From NCBI GenBank assembly GCA_013619125.1, contig JABXKS010000012.1, positions 34,261-98,260 on the forward strand: DNA of 64,000 nt. Reading direction: 5' to 3'. This document shows, in pieces, positions 53,835 to 62,353 of this stretch (position 1 is its first letter; each line of letters opens with the position of its first letter). Under the pieces are notes generated by a model. The model was not told the DNA's origin, made no database searches, and saw only the letters and a list, made by a program, of their open reading frames with translations. The stretch is from Clostridiales bacterium (GTDB lineage Bacteria > Bacillota > Clostridia > Tissierellales > GPF-1). Both the position numbers and the translations under genes were made by a program.

Positions 53835-56800
53835 ATGGGATTTACGCATTTGCATGTGCATACGGAATATAGTCTCTTGGATGGCGCCTCCCGCATAGAG
53901 GGTCTTTTGGACCGCTGTCAGGAATTGGGGATGAACCGCATTGCCATCACCGATCATGGGGTGATGTACGGAGTAGTTCAGTTTTACAAGGCAGCCAAGA
54001 AAAGAGGGATGGAACCCATTTTGGGTTGTGAGATCTATGTGACGCGAGAAGGAGAGAAAACCCAAAAGTCGGGACGAGAGCGGGACTATGCCCATTTGGT
54101 GCTTTTGGCGGAGAATCAAACGGGATACAAGAACCTGATGAAGTTGGTAACGGAAGGCTTTGTTCATGGATTCTATTATAAGCCGCGGGTGAGCATCCCA
54201 TTTCTGCGGGATCACGCAGAAGGCATTATCGCTCTGAGCGCCTGCCTGGCAGGCGAGGTGCAGCAAGCCTTGCTCAGAAATCAGTACGATCAAGCCAAGA
54301 ACATAGCTTTGGAATATGCTGAGATCTTTGGAGAGGATAATTTTTATCTGGAACTGCAGGACCATGGCATGGAAGAGCAGCGAATGGTAAACCGATATCT
54401 GCGTCAACTGGCTATTGAAACGAAGCTGCCTTTGGTGGCAACCAACGATGTTCACTATGTTAACCGAGAGGATGCTGCGGTGCAGGATGTTTTGCTCTGC
54501 ATCCAAACAGCGAAGACGGTGGATGAAGAAGATCGTATGCGTTTCCCTTCGGATGAGTTCTATCTGAAATCCGAGGAGGAAATGGCGGAGCTCTTTCCAC
54601 GGGAAGCGCTGGACAATACAGAGAAAATCGCAGAGCGATGCCATGTGGAACTGGAATTTGGCAATCTTCACTTGCCGCAATTCACCGCGCCAGAGGGGTT
54701 GACGAACCACACCTATCTGCGCCAGCTTTGCGTGGCGGGATTGAAGGATCGATACGAAGTCATCACTCCGGAAATCCAGGAGCGCCTTGAGTATGAGTTG
54801 GATGTCATAGAGGGAATGGGCTTTGAGGATTACTTCCTGATCGTTTGGGATTTCATCCGCTATGCCAAAGAAAATAATATTATGGTGGGACCGGGACGGG
54901 GATCTGCGGCAGGGAGTATTGTCTCCTATAGTCTCGAGATTATCGATATCGATCCCCTCAAGTACGATCTTCTCTTTGAACGTTTTTTGAATCCAGAACG
55001 GGTTTCCATGCCCGATATCGATATCGACTTCTGTTATGAAAGACGAAGTGAAGTTATTGACTATGTGATTCGAAAGTACGGATCGGATCATGTCTCTCAG
55101 ATCGTAACCTTCGGAACCATGGCGGCGCGCGCTGCCATTCGGGATGTGGGCAGAGCCTTGAATATTCCCTACGGAGAGGTGGATCGGGTTGCCAAGATGA
55201 TCCCTATGGAACTTCATATTACCATCGACAAGGCCTTGAAGGACAACAAGGACCTACGAGTCCTTTATAGTGAAGACTCCTCTGTAAAGCGCTTGATTGA
55301 TGTTTCACGCGCATTAGAAGGAACGCCGCGCCATACATCGACTCATGCGGCCGGCGTGGTGATTGCAAAGGAGCCTGTGGACCACTATGTGCCGCTGTGT
55401 AAAAACGGAGATGTTATCGCCACCCAATATACCATGACGGAACTCGAGGAACTGGGGTTGTTGAAGATGGATTTTCTGGGGCTTCGAAACCTGACCATCA
55501 TTCAGAAGGCTGTGGCGATGATCAAAGCGAACACCGGCAGGGAAATCGACTTGAATGAGGTGTCGTATGACGACGAAAAAGTCTATCGGATTTTTCAGGA
55601 TGCGGAAACCCTGGGGGTCTTCCAATTTGAATCATCGGGGATGCGTAACTTCCTTAGGGAATTGAAGCCGACGCGGTTTGAAAATTTGATTGCCGCCAAC
55701 GCCCTCTTCCGACCAGGTCCTATGCAACAGATTCCGAGATATATTGCGAACAAAAACAGCAGTGCGCCCATCCAATATACTCATCCAAGTCTGGCACCGA
55801 TCTTGGAGGAGACCTACGGATGCATGGTCTACCAGGAACAGGTGATGCGGATCGTGCGGGACCTCGGCGGGTACAGCTTCGGTCGATCGGACCTGGTTCG
55901 TCGCGCCATGGCCAAAAAGAAAATGAAGGTCATGGAAGAGGAACGCAAGAATTTTGTTGCCGGCGCTTTGGAACGAGATGTCGACGAAAAATCGGCTAAT
56001 AAAATTTATGACGAGATGATTGACTTCGCCAAGTATGCCTTCAACAAATCTCATTCGGCCGCCTATTCCTATTTGGCGTATCAGACCGCATGGCTGAAGG
56101 TCTACTATCCAGTGGAGTTTATGACGGCCCTATTGACCAGTGTTATGGGCTCGTCCGATAATATTTATCAGTACATCCGCGAAGCCAAGCGCCTGGGGAT
56201 ATCGGTGTTGCCGCCGGATATCAACGAGAGTGGTGCAAGGTTCAACACGGAAAACGGCATGATCCGATTCGGCATGGCTGCCATTAAGAATGTGGGTAGT
56301 GGTGCCATTGAGGGGATAGCGGCGGAGCGTGAAAAAAATGGACGCTTCACCAGTCTTTATGATTTTCTCAATCGTGCGGACCTGGGCGCGGTGAACAAGA
56401 GGACCGTGGAGAGTTTGATCAAGGCAGGCGCCTTGGACGGACTCAATTTGCGCCGGTCACAGATGCTGGCGATCTTCGAAGTAATGATCGATGAGGTTCA
56501 GAACCAACGAAGACGTACCTTGAGCGGGCAGTTCTCTCTCTTTGGTGAAGAGTCACCGGTAGAGATGGCAATTCCCATTCCCGATCTGCCGGCATTTACA
56601 GACCAGGAAAAGTTTGAAATGGAAAAAGAAATGACGGGTATCTATTTGTCGGGGCATCCCTTGGATCGCGTCGCTAAGGCGATGGAGCAAAACACCAGTC
56701 ATACTTCCATTGCATTTAAGGAACCGGATGAGGAATATCATGTGGGAATGCCAAGAAAATTGCGGGATGGTCAAAGAGTGAAGATAGGCGGCATGGTTGC

Positions 56801-57242
56801 GGGTATGAAAGCATTAACAACAAAAAACGGCAAGCGTATGGCCTTTATGCAGCTGGAGGATCTAGAGGGATTGGTGGAAGTCATTGTCTTTCCGGAAGCC
56901 TACGAAAAGTATCACCAGCTTTTGAATCCAGAAGCGATGGTTTATGTAACAGGCAGAGTAAACCTTAGCGATGAAGAAGCCGCCAAGGTGATTGCCCAGG
57001 AGATTCGGGAACTAAAACCCATACGAACGCTATACTTGCGTCTGCCCAACCGAAATCAAGACCTGGAAAATAAAATCAAAAAACTCTTCACGGAGTATCC
57101 GGGCGATTCTGCTGTGGTTTGGCATTTTGTGAAAGACAGAAAGAGCTTTAAGACGCCCCAAGGCAACGGAGTGAAGATTACCGGACGTTTGGAAGAACGT
57201 CTTCGGGATCTATTAGGAAAAGACAACGTAGTCATCCGTTAA
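53835..57242 (+). CDS. dnaE: DNA polymerase III alpha subunit (DnaE)
   Basis: 1135 residues from ATG 53835, which has GGGAGG upstream and starts the PHP domain directly (FTHLHVHTEYSLLDGA). The frame is open upstream to 53718 but that part is the RNA-like element copy B. Polymerase core with GPGRGSAAGS and the catalytic PDIDIDF; tandem HhH near 820-900; OB-fold (VKIGGMVAGMKALTTKNGKR) near 985-1075. Replicative or lagging-strand polymerase; Clostridia usually have PolC too, not seen here. Confidence 0.96.
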   Translation: MGFTHLHVHTEYSLLDGASRIEGLLDRCQELGMNRIAITDHGVMYGVVQFYKAAKKRGMEPILGCEIYVTREGEKTQKSGRERDYAHLVLLAENQTGYKNLMKLVTEGFVHGFYYKPRVSIPFLRDHAEGIIALSACLAGEVQQALLRNQYDQAKNIALEYAEIFGEDNFYLELQDHGMEEQRMVNRYLRQLAIETKLPLVATNDVHYVNREDAAVQDVLLCIQTAKTVDEEDRMRFPSDEFYLKSEEEMAELFPREALDNTEKIAERCHVELEFGNLHLPQFTAPEGLTNHTYLRQLCVAGLKDRYEVITPEIQERLEYELDVIEGMGFEDYFLIVWDFIRYAKENNIMVGPGRGSAAGSIVSYSLEIIDIDPLKYDLLFERFLNPERVSMPDIDIDFCYERRSEVIDYVIRKYGSDHVSQIVTFGTMAARAAIRDVGRALNIPYGEVDRVAKMIPMELHITIDKALKDNKDLRVLYSEDSSVKRLIDVSRALEGTPRHTSTHAAGVVIAKEPVDHYVPLCKNGDVIATQYTMTELEELGLLKMDFLGLRNLTIIQKAVAMIKANTGREIDLNEVSYDDEKVYRIFQDAETLGVFQFESSGMRNFLRELKPTRFENLIAANALFRPGPMQQIPRYIANKNSSAPIQYTHPSLAPILEETYGCMVYQEQVMRIVRDLGGYSFGRSDLVRRAMAKKKMKVMEEERKNFVAGALERDVDEKSANKIYDEMIDFAKYAFNKSHSAAYSYLAYQTAWLKVYYPVEFMTALLTSVMGSSDNIYQYIREAKRLGISVLPPDINESGARFNTENGMIRFGMAAIKNVGSGAIEGIAAEREKNGRFTSLYDFLNRADLGAVNKRTVESLIKAGALDGLNLRRSQMLAIFEVMIDEVQNQRRRTLSGQFSLFGEESPVEMAIPIPDLPAFTDQEKFEMEKEMTGIYLSGHPLDRVAKAMEQNTSHTSIAFKEPDEEYHVGMPRKLRDGQRVKIGGMVAGMKALTTKNGKRMAFMQLEDLEGLVEVIVFPEAYEKYHQLLNPEAMVYVTGRVNLSDEEAAKVIAQEIRELKPIRTLYLRLPNRNQDLENKIKKLFTEYPGDSAVVWHFVKDRKSFKTPQGNGVKITGRLEERLRDLLGKDNVVIR

Positions 57243-57355
57243 TTGTGTGAAAACTCTTCCTTTTTCAGGGATTTTGTTATAAGATATTGAGTGATTTTTG
57301 TTTTATGCATGCAGAAATTTATATTAAGGGTGTATGGATTTTTGGAGGGGTATTT

Positions 57356-58315
57356 ATGAAAGCAATTGCAGTATTAACAAGTGGAGGGGATGCTCCGGGC
57401 ATGAACGCAGCAGTGCGTGCCATCGTCCGAAAGGCAATCTACCACGGAATGAAAATTTACGGAATCGAAGATGGTTATCAGGGCTTGATCGAAGACCATA
57501 TCAAGGAGATGGACCTTGCATCAGTTGGGGACATCATTCACCGTGGTGGAACAGTTTTGCGTTCTGCGCGATGCCTGGAGTTTAAAACCGTTGAGGGTCG
57601 TGAAAAAGGGATTAAGAATCTTGAAAAGTACGGTATTAATGGTGTCATTGTCATTGGAGGAGACGGTTCTTTTGCTGGGGCGCAAAAGTTGGCTGAGATG
57701 GGGATTAATGCCATCGGAATTCCGGGAACCATCGACAACGACTTAGGCTATACAAAGTATACAATCGGTTTTGATACTGCGTTGAATACGGTTTTGGACG
57801 CGGTTTCTCGCGTGCGAGATACATCGTCTTCTCACAACCGAGTAAATGTGATCGAAGTCATGGGCCGCAATTGCGGAGACATTGCTTTATTCACGGGAAT
57901 TGCCGGCGGCGCGGAAAGCATCGTGATCCCGGAAATTAAATTTGATATTGATCATATTTGCGAGCGTTTATTGCACGGCGTAAAGCGCGGCAAGAGACAT
58001 AGTATTATTATGTTGGCAGAAGGCATTATGGAAGCCAAAAAGTTTGGCGAAGCCCTAGAAGCGCGCACCGGTCTGGAGACCCGTGTTACCATCCTGGGAC
58101 ATACCCAACGTGGCGGAAGCCCAACAGCCTTCGACCGTGTCATGGCAACCCGAATGGGCGCGGCTGCAGTCGATCTGCTTATGGCAGATGAAAGCAACCG
58201 AGTGATTGGATACGATGGCGCGGAAATATATGATATGGACATTCATGAGGCATTGGCAATCAAACATCAAACGCGCGAAGACTTATATGAACTTGCTAAG
58301 ATCCTGGCGATTTAG
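57356..58315 (+). CDS. pfkA: ATP-dependent 6-phosphofructokinase
   Basis: 319 residues. [18 protein letters not shown] (ATP loop), GGDGSF, catalytic GTIDND, and [11 protein letters not shown]. The Gly in the GGDG motif (GGDGSFAGA) indicates the ATP rather than pyrophosphate type. ATG 57356 has GGAGGGG; the frame runs upstream to 57287 without a ribosome site. Forms a glycolytic pair with pyk, whose ATG is eight bases after the stop. Confidence 0.97.
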   Translation: MKAIAVLTSGGDAPGMNAAVRAIVRKAIYHGMKIYGIEDGYQGLIEDHIKEMDLASVGDIIHRGGTVLRSARCLEFKTVEGREKGIKNLEKYGINGVIVIGGDGSFAGAQKLAEMGINAIGIPGTIDNDLGYTKYTIGFDTALNTVLDAVSRVRDTSSSHNRVNVIEVMGRNCGDIALFTGIAGGAESIVIPEIKFDIDHICERLLHGVKRGKRHSIIMLAEGIMEAKKFGEALEARTGLETRVTILGHTQRGGSPTAFDRVMATRMGAAAVDLLMADESNRVIGYDGAEIYDMDIHEALAIKHQTREDLYELAKILAI

Positions 58316-58323
58316 GAGGAAAT

Positions 58324-60072
58324 ATGAAAAAGACTAAGATTGTGTGTACATTGGGTCCCGCAGCGGACTCGGATGAGATTGTTCGATCGATGATGGAAGC
58401 GGGTATGAATGTTGCCCGACAAAATTTCTCTCATGGCAACTTTGAAGAGCATAAGGAACGAATGGATCGAGTGAAGCGCATCAGCGCGGAACTGGTAAAA
58501 CCCATTGCCGTTATGTTGGATACAAAGGGTCCTGAAATCAGAATTAAGTCCTTCAAGGACGGAATCGTTGCATTGACAACGGGACAGGATTTCTTTCTGT
58601 CTACCGATCAAGAGTTGATTGGGGATGAAAACGGCATCGCCGTGACCTATGATCAATTGACCGAGGATTTAAATGTAGGCAATATCGTGTTGATCGACGA
58701 TGGTTTGATCGGCATGGAGGTTGTTTCCATTGAAGGTGACAAGATTCATTGTCTTGTTCATAATGCTGGCACTTTGAAGAATAACAAGGGTGTGAACTTG
58801 CCCGGCGTAAAGATCAAGCTACCGGCGATCACCGAAAAAGATCGAGCGGACATCGAATTCGGCATTGAGCAAGAAGTGGATTACATCGCCGCTTCCTTTA
58901 TTAGAAAAGCCGAAGACGTGATTGAAATTCGTAAAATTTTAGAAGAAAATGGCGCTACTGAGATTCAAATCATTTCCAAGATTGAGAATCAAGAAGGCGT
59001 AGACAATATTGATTCAATTATCAAGGTGTCTGACGGCATCATGGTTGCCCGGGGCGACCTTGGGGTAGAAATTCCAGCCCAAGACGTACCGTTGATTCAA
59101 AAGCAGATTATCCGAAAATGCAACGAGTCTGGTAAGCCAGTTATTACGGCAACGCAAATGCTGGATTCCATGCAGGCGCATCCGCGCCCAACTCGAGCAG
59201 AGGTTGGCGACGTTGCCAATGCGATTCTCGACGGTACCGACGCGGTCATGCTCTCTGGGGAAACTGCTGCCGGCAAATACCCGGTAGAATCGGTTCGTAT
59301 GATGGCGCAAATCGCTGTGAAAACAGAGAATTCATCAGCCTTTGAAGAGGCGATGAAGCGAAGAAACCTAGCTAAAACCCTTTCGGTAACCAACGCGATT
59401 TCCCATGCGACTGTAACCACTGCGGAAGAACTGGGAGCGAAGGCGATTATTACATCCACTTCATCGGGCCATACGGCACGGGAAGTTTCGAAGCATCGTC
59501 CTGCATGTACGATCATTGCAGTGACGCCATTCGATAGAATCATGCGACGGTTATCCTTGGTATGGGGTGTGAAACCTTTCAAGGTAGCCAAAGCGAAAGA
59601 CACCGATACAGTCATTGAAAACGCCGTGAACCGGGCCATGGAAACAGACCTGATTCAATCGGGTGATCTGGTTGTGATCAGCGCGGGCATTCCAATTGGC
59701 ATTCGTGGAGCGACCAACATGATCAAGGTGCATATCGCAGGCGAGATTCTACTGAAGGGAATGGGCATTGGCAGCCATTCCGCAACGGGACGTGTATGCA
59801 TTGCCAACACGGAAGAAGAAGCGGAAGCAAAGTTCAAGTCTGGTGATATTTTGGTGACTCAATGCACGGCGAAGGACATGGTGAAATACATGGAACGCTC
59901 GGCAGGGATTGTTACAGAAGCCGGTGGGTTGACAAGCCATGCGGCTGTTGTTGGTCTGACATTAGGCAAGGTAACCATCGTTGGTGTAGACGGTGCAACA
60001 GAGCAGTTGAAAGACGGCTACATTGTGACCATCGATGCCCAAGGCGGGTTGATTTACAAAGCACAAAAATAG
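58324..60072 (+). CDS. pyk: Pyruvate kinase with C-terminal PEP-utilising domain
   Basis: 582 residues, about 110 longer than the minimal enzyme because of an added C-terminal PEP-utiliser domain (GGLTSHAAVVGLTLG) usual in Bacillus and Clostridia. Catalytic barrel: LDTKGPEIRI, ISKIENQEGVDNID, GIMVARGDLGVEIP, ATQMLDSM. Makes pyruvate and ATP, feeding the PFOR encoded at 43.6 kb. Start follows TTAGGAGG. Confidence 0.97.
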   Translation: MKKTKIVCTLGPAADSDEIVRSMMEAGMNVARQNFSHGNFEEHKERMDRVKRISAELVKPIAVMLDTKGPEIRIKSFKDGIVALTTGQDFFLSTDQELIGDENGIAVTYDQLTEDLNVGNIVLIDDGLIGMEVVSIEGDKIHCLVHNAGTLKNNKGVNLPGVKIKLPAITEKDRADIEFGIEQEVDYIAASFIRKAEDVIEIRKILEENGATEIQIISKIENQEGVDNIDSIIKVSDGIMVARGDLGVEIPAQDVPLIQKQIIRKCNESGKPVITATQMLDSMQAHPRPTRAEVGDVANAILDGTDAVMLSGETAAGKYPVESVRMMAQIAVKTENSSAFEEAMKRRNLAKTLSVTNAISHATVTTAEELGAKAIITSTSSGHTAREVSKHRPACTIIAVTPFDRIMRRLSLVWGVKPFKVAKAKDTDTVIENAVNRAMETDLIQSGDLVVISAGIPIGIRGATNMIKVHIAGEILLKGMGIGSHSATGRVCIANTEEEAEAKFKSGDILVTQCTAKDMVKYMERSAGIVTEAGGLTSHAAVVGLTLGKVTIVGVDGATEQLKDGYIVTIDAQGGLIYKAQK

Positions 60073-60073
60073 G

Positions 60074-60104
60074 GGGAACGGGCTTAGCCCGTTTCCATTT
60101 TTTC
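60074..60104 (+). terminator. Intrinsic terminator after pyk
   Basis: GGGAACGGGC pairs with GCCCGTTTCC (one G-U), TTA loop, followed by ATTTTTTC. Copy C of the dispersed element begins within a few bases. Confidence 0.88.
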
Positions 60105-60106
60105 TG

Positions 60107-60210
60107 GATGAATAGATCTTCGTTGAACATTTAGCGGAGTGAACCAATCCGCTAATATGCGATTAAAACGAAGATGGTCTGTCATGAACAAGGTTCATGG
60201 CAGAATTCAT
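60107..60210 (+). ncRNA. Dispersed ~100-nt structured element, copy C
   Basis: The best-paired copy: ATGAAT/ATTCAT closing stem; TCTTCGTT/AACGAAGA; inner hairpin TTAGCGGA/TCCGCTAA (8 bp); 3' hairpin CTGTCATGAAC-AAG-GTTCATGGCAG (11 pairs with one G-U). Starts three bases after the pyk terminator region and ends in a T-run before copy D. Confidence 0.88.
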
Positions 60211-60217
60211 TTTTATA

Positions 60218-60318
60218 GATGAATAGATCTTCGTTCAGCAAGTAGCAGAGGGTTCAATCTGATACGATGCGGTAAAACGAAGATGGTCTGGATGAACAAG
60301 GTTCAGGACAGAATTCAT
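60218..60318 (+). ncRNA. Dispersed ~100-nt structured element, copy D (upstream of rlmD)
   Basis: Tandem to copy C with a seven-base T-rich spacer. TCTTCGTT/AACGAAGA retained; inner hairpin AGCAGA/TCTGAT with one mismatch; 3' hairpin TGAAC-AAG-GTTCA inside CTG/CAG. Ends 16 bases before the methyltransferase ATG. Confidence 0.86.
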
Positions 60319-60334
60319 TATTATGGAGGGCTAC

Positions 60335-61681
60335 ATGAAAGTAGGCGACAAGTTACAGTTAACTATTGAAGATTTTAATACAAAGGGACAGGGATTTGCA
60401 CGGCACGAAGGTATGGCTATTTTTGTGAAGGGCGGGCTTATTGGCGAAAAATGCGAGGTGGAAATCACCACCATGAAGAAGCAGTACGCCATCGCAAAAA
60501 TCACCGAAACCATTCAGCCCTCACCCGATGAAGTGACCCCGGTTTGCCCCTTGGCGGGAACCTGCGGGGGATGTCAGATTCAGCATCTGGAGTACCAAGC
60601 TCAGCTGAGCTACAAAGAGCAAAGAGTTAAGGCGGAGTTCAAACGAGTCGGTATTGACGTTGAGCCACTTCCAATCATGGGCATGGAGAATCCATTCGGA
60701 TTCAGGAATAAGGCGCAGGTGCCAGTTTCCGGCAGGAAACACAATATCAAGCTTGGTTTCTATCAGCAAAACACCCATAACGTGGTGGACACGGAAACCT
60801 GCTACATCCAACATGGCCTTCACAACAAGGTGATGAAAGAAGTCAGAACCCTGTTGAACAATGAAGGCGTGGTACCCTTCAATGAGCGAAGCCGAAAGGG
60901 ATGGTTGAAGCATGTGATCGTTCGGGTTTCCTTTGATCAAACGAAGGCAATGGTGATTCTGGTCACTTCAAGCCGGGGTGATATGGACATGTTCCGTTTC
61001 GTAACGAAGTTGACCAAGGCGGTGCCGGAAGTGGCATCCATCTTCCATAACATCAACGGGATGGGCGGCAACCGAATTCTGGGTAAGCGATTCATTCATC
61101 TCTTCGGGCAAAAAGAACTGGTGGATACTATTGGCGATTTGCACTTTAAAATTTCCCCGGCATCCTTCTTCCAGATCAACCCGACCCAAACAGAGAAGCT
61201 CTATAACGCGGCACTAGAAATGGCAGAGCTCACAGGAAAAGAAACGGTCTACGACCTTTATTGCGGCAGCGGAACCATTTCGCTCTTCCTGGCAAAACAG
61301 GCCAAAAAAGTCGTTGGAATTGAGATTGTGGAAGCGGCCATTGAAGACGCGAAGAAGAACGCGGTAGACAATAACATCACCAATGCGGAGTTCCATGCAG
61401 GCGAGGTGGAAGAGATATTCCCACTCCTTTACAAGGAGGGGAAAAAAGCGGAAGTAGTGGTTGTGGATCCCCCAAGAAAAGGACTGGACCCGCAGGTGGT
61501 AGACACCATCGCAACCATGCAACCTGAACGAATCGTCTATGTTTCCTGCAACCCCAACACCTTGGCAAGGGATGTGAAGGCACTGACGGAACGGGGGTAC
61601 AAACTCAATGAAGTGCAGCCTGTAGATATGTTCCCGCACAGTATGCATGTTGAGACTGTAGTAAGGATGTCAAGAAAATAA
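60335..61681 (+). CDS. rlmD: 23S rRNA (uracil-C5) methyltransferase, RlmD/RumA family
   Basis: 448 residues. N-terminal TRAM domain (about 1-55), then the Fe-S cysteine set CPLAGTCGGCQIQHL, SAM motif VYDLYCGSGTISLFLA, VVVDPPRKGLD, and catalytic Cys in YVSCNPNTLARD. Transfers methyl from SAM to a uridine of 23S rRNA (or tRNA in some homologues). ATG 60335 follows GGAGGG; the in-frame ATG 60323 is the base string of that site. Confidence 0.93.
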   Translation: MKVGDKLQLTIEDFNTKGQGFARHEGMAIFVKGGLIGEKCEVEITTMKKQYAIAKITETIQPSPDEVTPVCPLAGTCGGCQIQHLEYQAQLSYKEQRVKAEFKRVGIDVEPLPIMGMENPFGFRNKAQVPVSGRKHNIKLGFYQQNTHNVVDTETCYIQHGLHNKVMKEVRTLLNNEGVVPFNERSRKGWLKHVIVRVSFDQTKAMVILVTSSRGDMDMFRFVTKLTKAVPEVASIFHNINGMGGNRILGKRFIHLFGQKELVDTIGDLHFKISPASFFQINPTQTEKLYNAALEMAELTGKETVYDLYCGSGTISLFLAKQAKKVVGIEIVEAAIEDAKKNAVDNNITNAEFHAGEVEEIFPLLYKEGKKAEVVVVDPPRKGLDPQVVDTIATMQPERIVYVSCNPNTLARDVKALTERGYKLNEVQPVDMFPHSMHVETVVRMSRK

Positions 61682-61695
61682 ATAAGTGTGCTCGG

Positions 61696-61720
61696 AAAGG
61701 CTTGAAATAAGCCTTTTTTT
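61696..61720 (+). terminator. Intrinsic terminator after rlmD
   Basis: AAGGCTT-GAAAT-AAGCCTT stem followed by TTTTT. Confidence 0.9.
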
Positions 61721-61956
61721 GCGTTTAGGGATAATAACTGAAAGCAAGAAGAGGATGTTTTTTACTCTGTGGGAACTTGTCGAAAATGCCATAAAGTGCA
61801 TGTACAGAGTGGTTTAGATGTTTTATTGAAATTAAGGGGAGTGAGACCGTAGGCTGAATGTGACTGGCAGACTATTCTGTTGATAGAGCTACATCTTGAA
61901 GTATAGATTATTAATAGAACCTTTAGCAGAATCACAATTGATTCTGCTTTTATAAA
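61721..61956 (+). other. Gene-free stretch with one terminator-like hairpin
   Basis: No convincing ORF. AT-rich. Near its end AGCAGAATC-ACAATT-GATTCTGCT (61925-61948) forms a 9-bp hairpin followed by TTTAT, perhaps a terminator that insulates the padR promoter just downstream. Confidence 0.6.
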
Positions 61957-62015
61957 TTGACAATATCGATATTCGATGTTACGATGTGAAAGTATTATAT
62001 CGATAATCGATGTTA
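61957..62015 (+). promoter_or_regulatory. padR promoter with two operator repeats
   Basis: -35 TTGACA (61957-61962), 17-base spacer, -10 TACGAT (61980-61985). Two 19-base direct repeats, ATATCGATATTCGATGTTA (61963-61981) and the same with one base changed (61997-62015), 34 bases apart; each is itself nearly palindromic around ATCGAT. The first covers the spacer, the second the transcription start, as expected for autoregulation by the PadR protein. Confidence 0.82.
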
Positions 62016-62029
62016 TGTGGGGTGATCTA

Positions 62030-62353
62030 ATGGCGCGAGAGAAGTATCAAACTTTAACAGAGCAAATGTTTTATATCCTTATTTGTCTCACACAAGAAAG
62101 TTGCGGTGTTGATATTATGAAAAAGGCAGAAGAACTTACAAGTGGAAGAGTTATTATTGGCCCGGGAACTTTATATAGTTTATTAGATAAATTTGTGAAA
62201 GAGAAAATTATTATAGAAACCAAAACCGAAAATAGGAAGAAAAATTATGTAATAACAAGCCTCGGCGCAGAAATGCTTGAGAAGGAATATCTTAGAGTGA
62301 CAAAATTGAAAAACGATTATGAAATGCTGGTAACAGGTGGTGAAGAGCAATGA
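62030..62353 (+). CDS. PadR family transcriptional regulator
   Basis: 107 residues from ATG 62030 (GGGGTG upstream; the frame runs up to 61976 through the operator region and is not a gene start). Winged HTH: TEQMFYILICLTQES...VIIGPGTLYSLLDKFVKE, then a short C-terminal helix for dimerisation. The stop overlaps the next ATG by four bases. PadR genes followed by a DUF2812 membrane protein recur in Clostridia, often tied to stress or membrane response; ligand unknown. Confidence 0.92.
   Translation: MAREKYQTLTEQMFYILICLTQESCGVDIMKKAEELTSGRVIIGPGTLYSLLDKFVKEKIIIETKTENRKKNYVITSLGAEMLEKEYLRVTKLKNDYEMLVTGGEEQ

Noticed and set aside
53814..55217. Long minus-strand ORF of 467 codons opposite dnaE
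   Set aside because: It lies wholly opposite a clear dnaE reading frame, has no ribosome site or family motif, and is explained by codon bias of the sense strand.
60107..60318. Elements C and D as a second T-box or known riboswitch before rlmD
   Set aside because: No GGGTGG T-box sequence, no specifier loop and no terminator at the 3' side; the fold is a compact three-way junction instead.
61721..61956. tRNA or small gene in the gap before padR
   Set aside because: No cloverleaf or TTCGA arm, and the short ATG frames lack ribosome sites.
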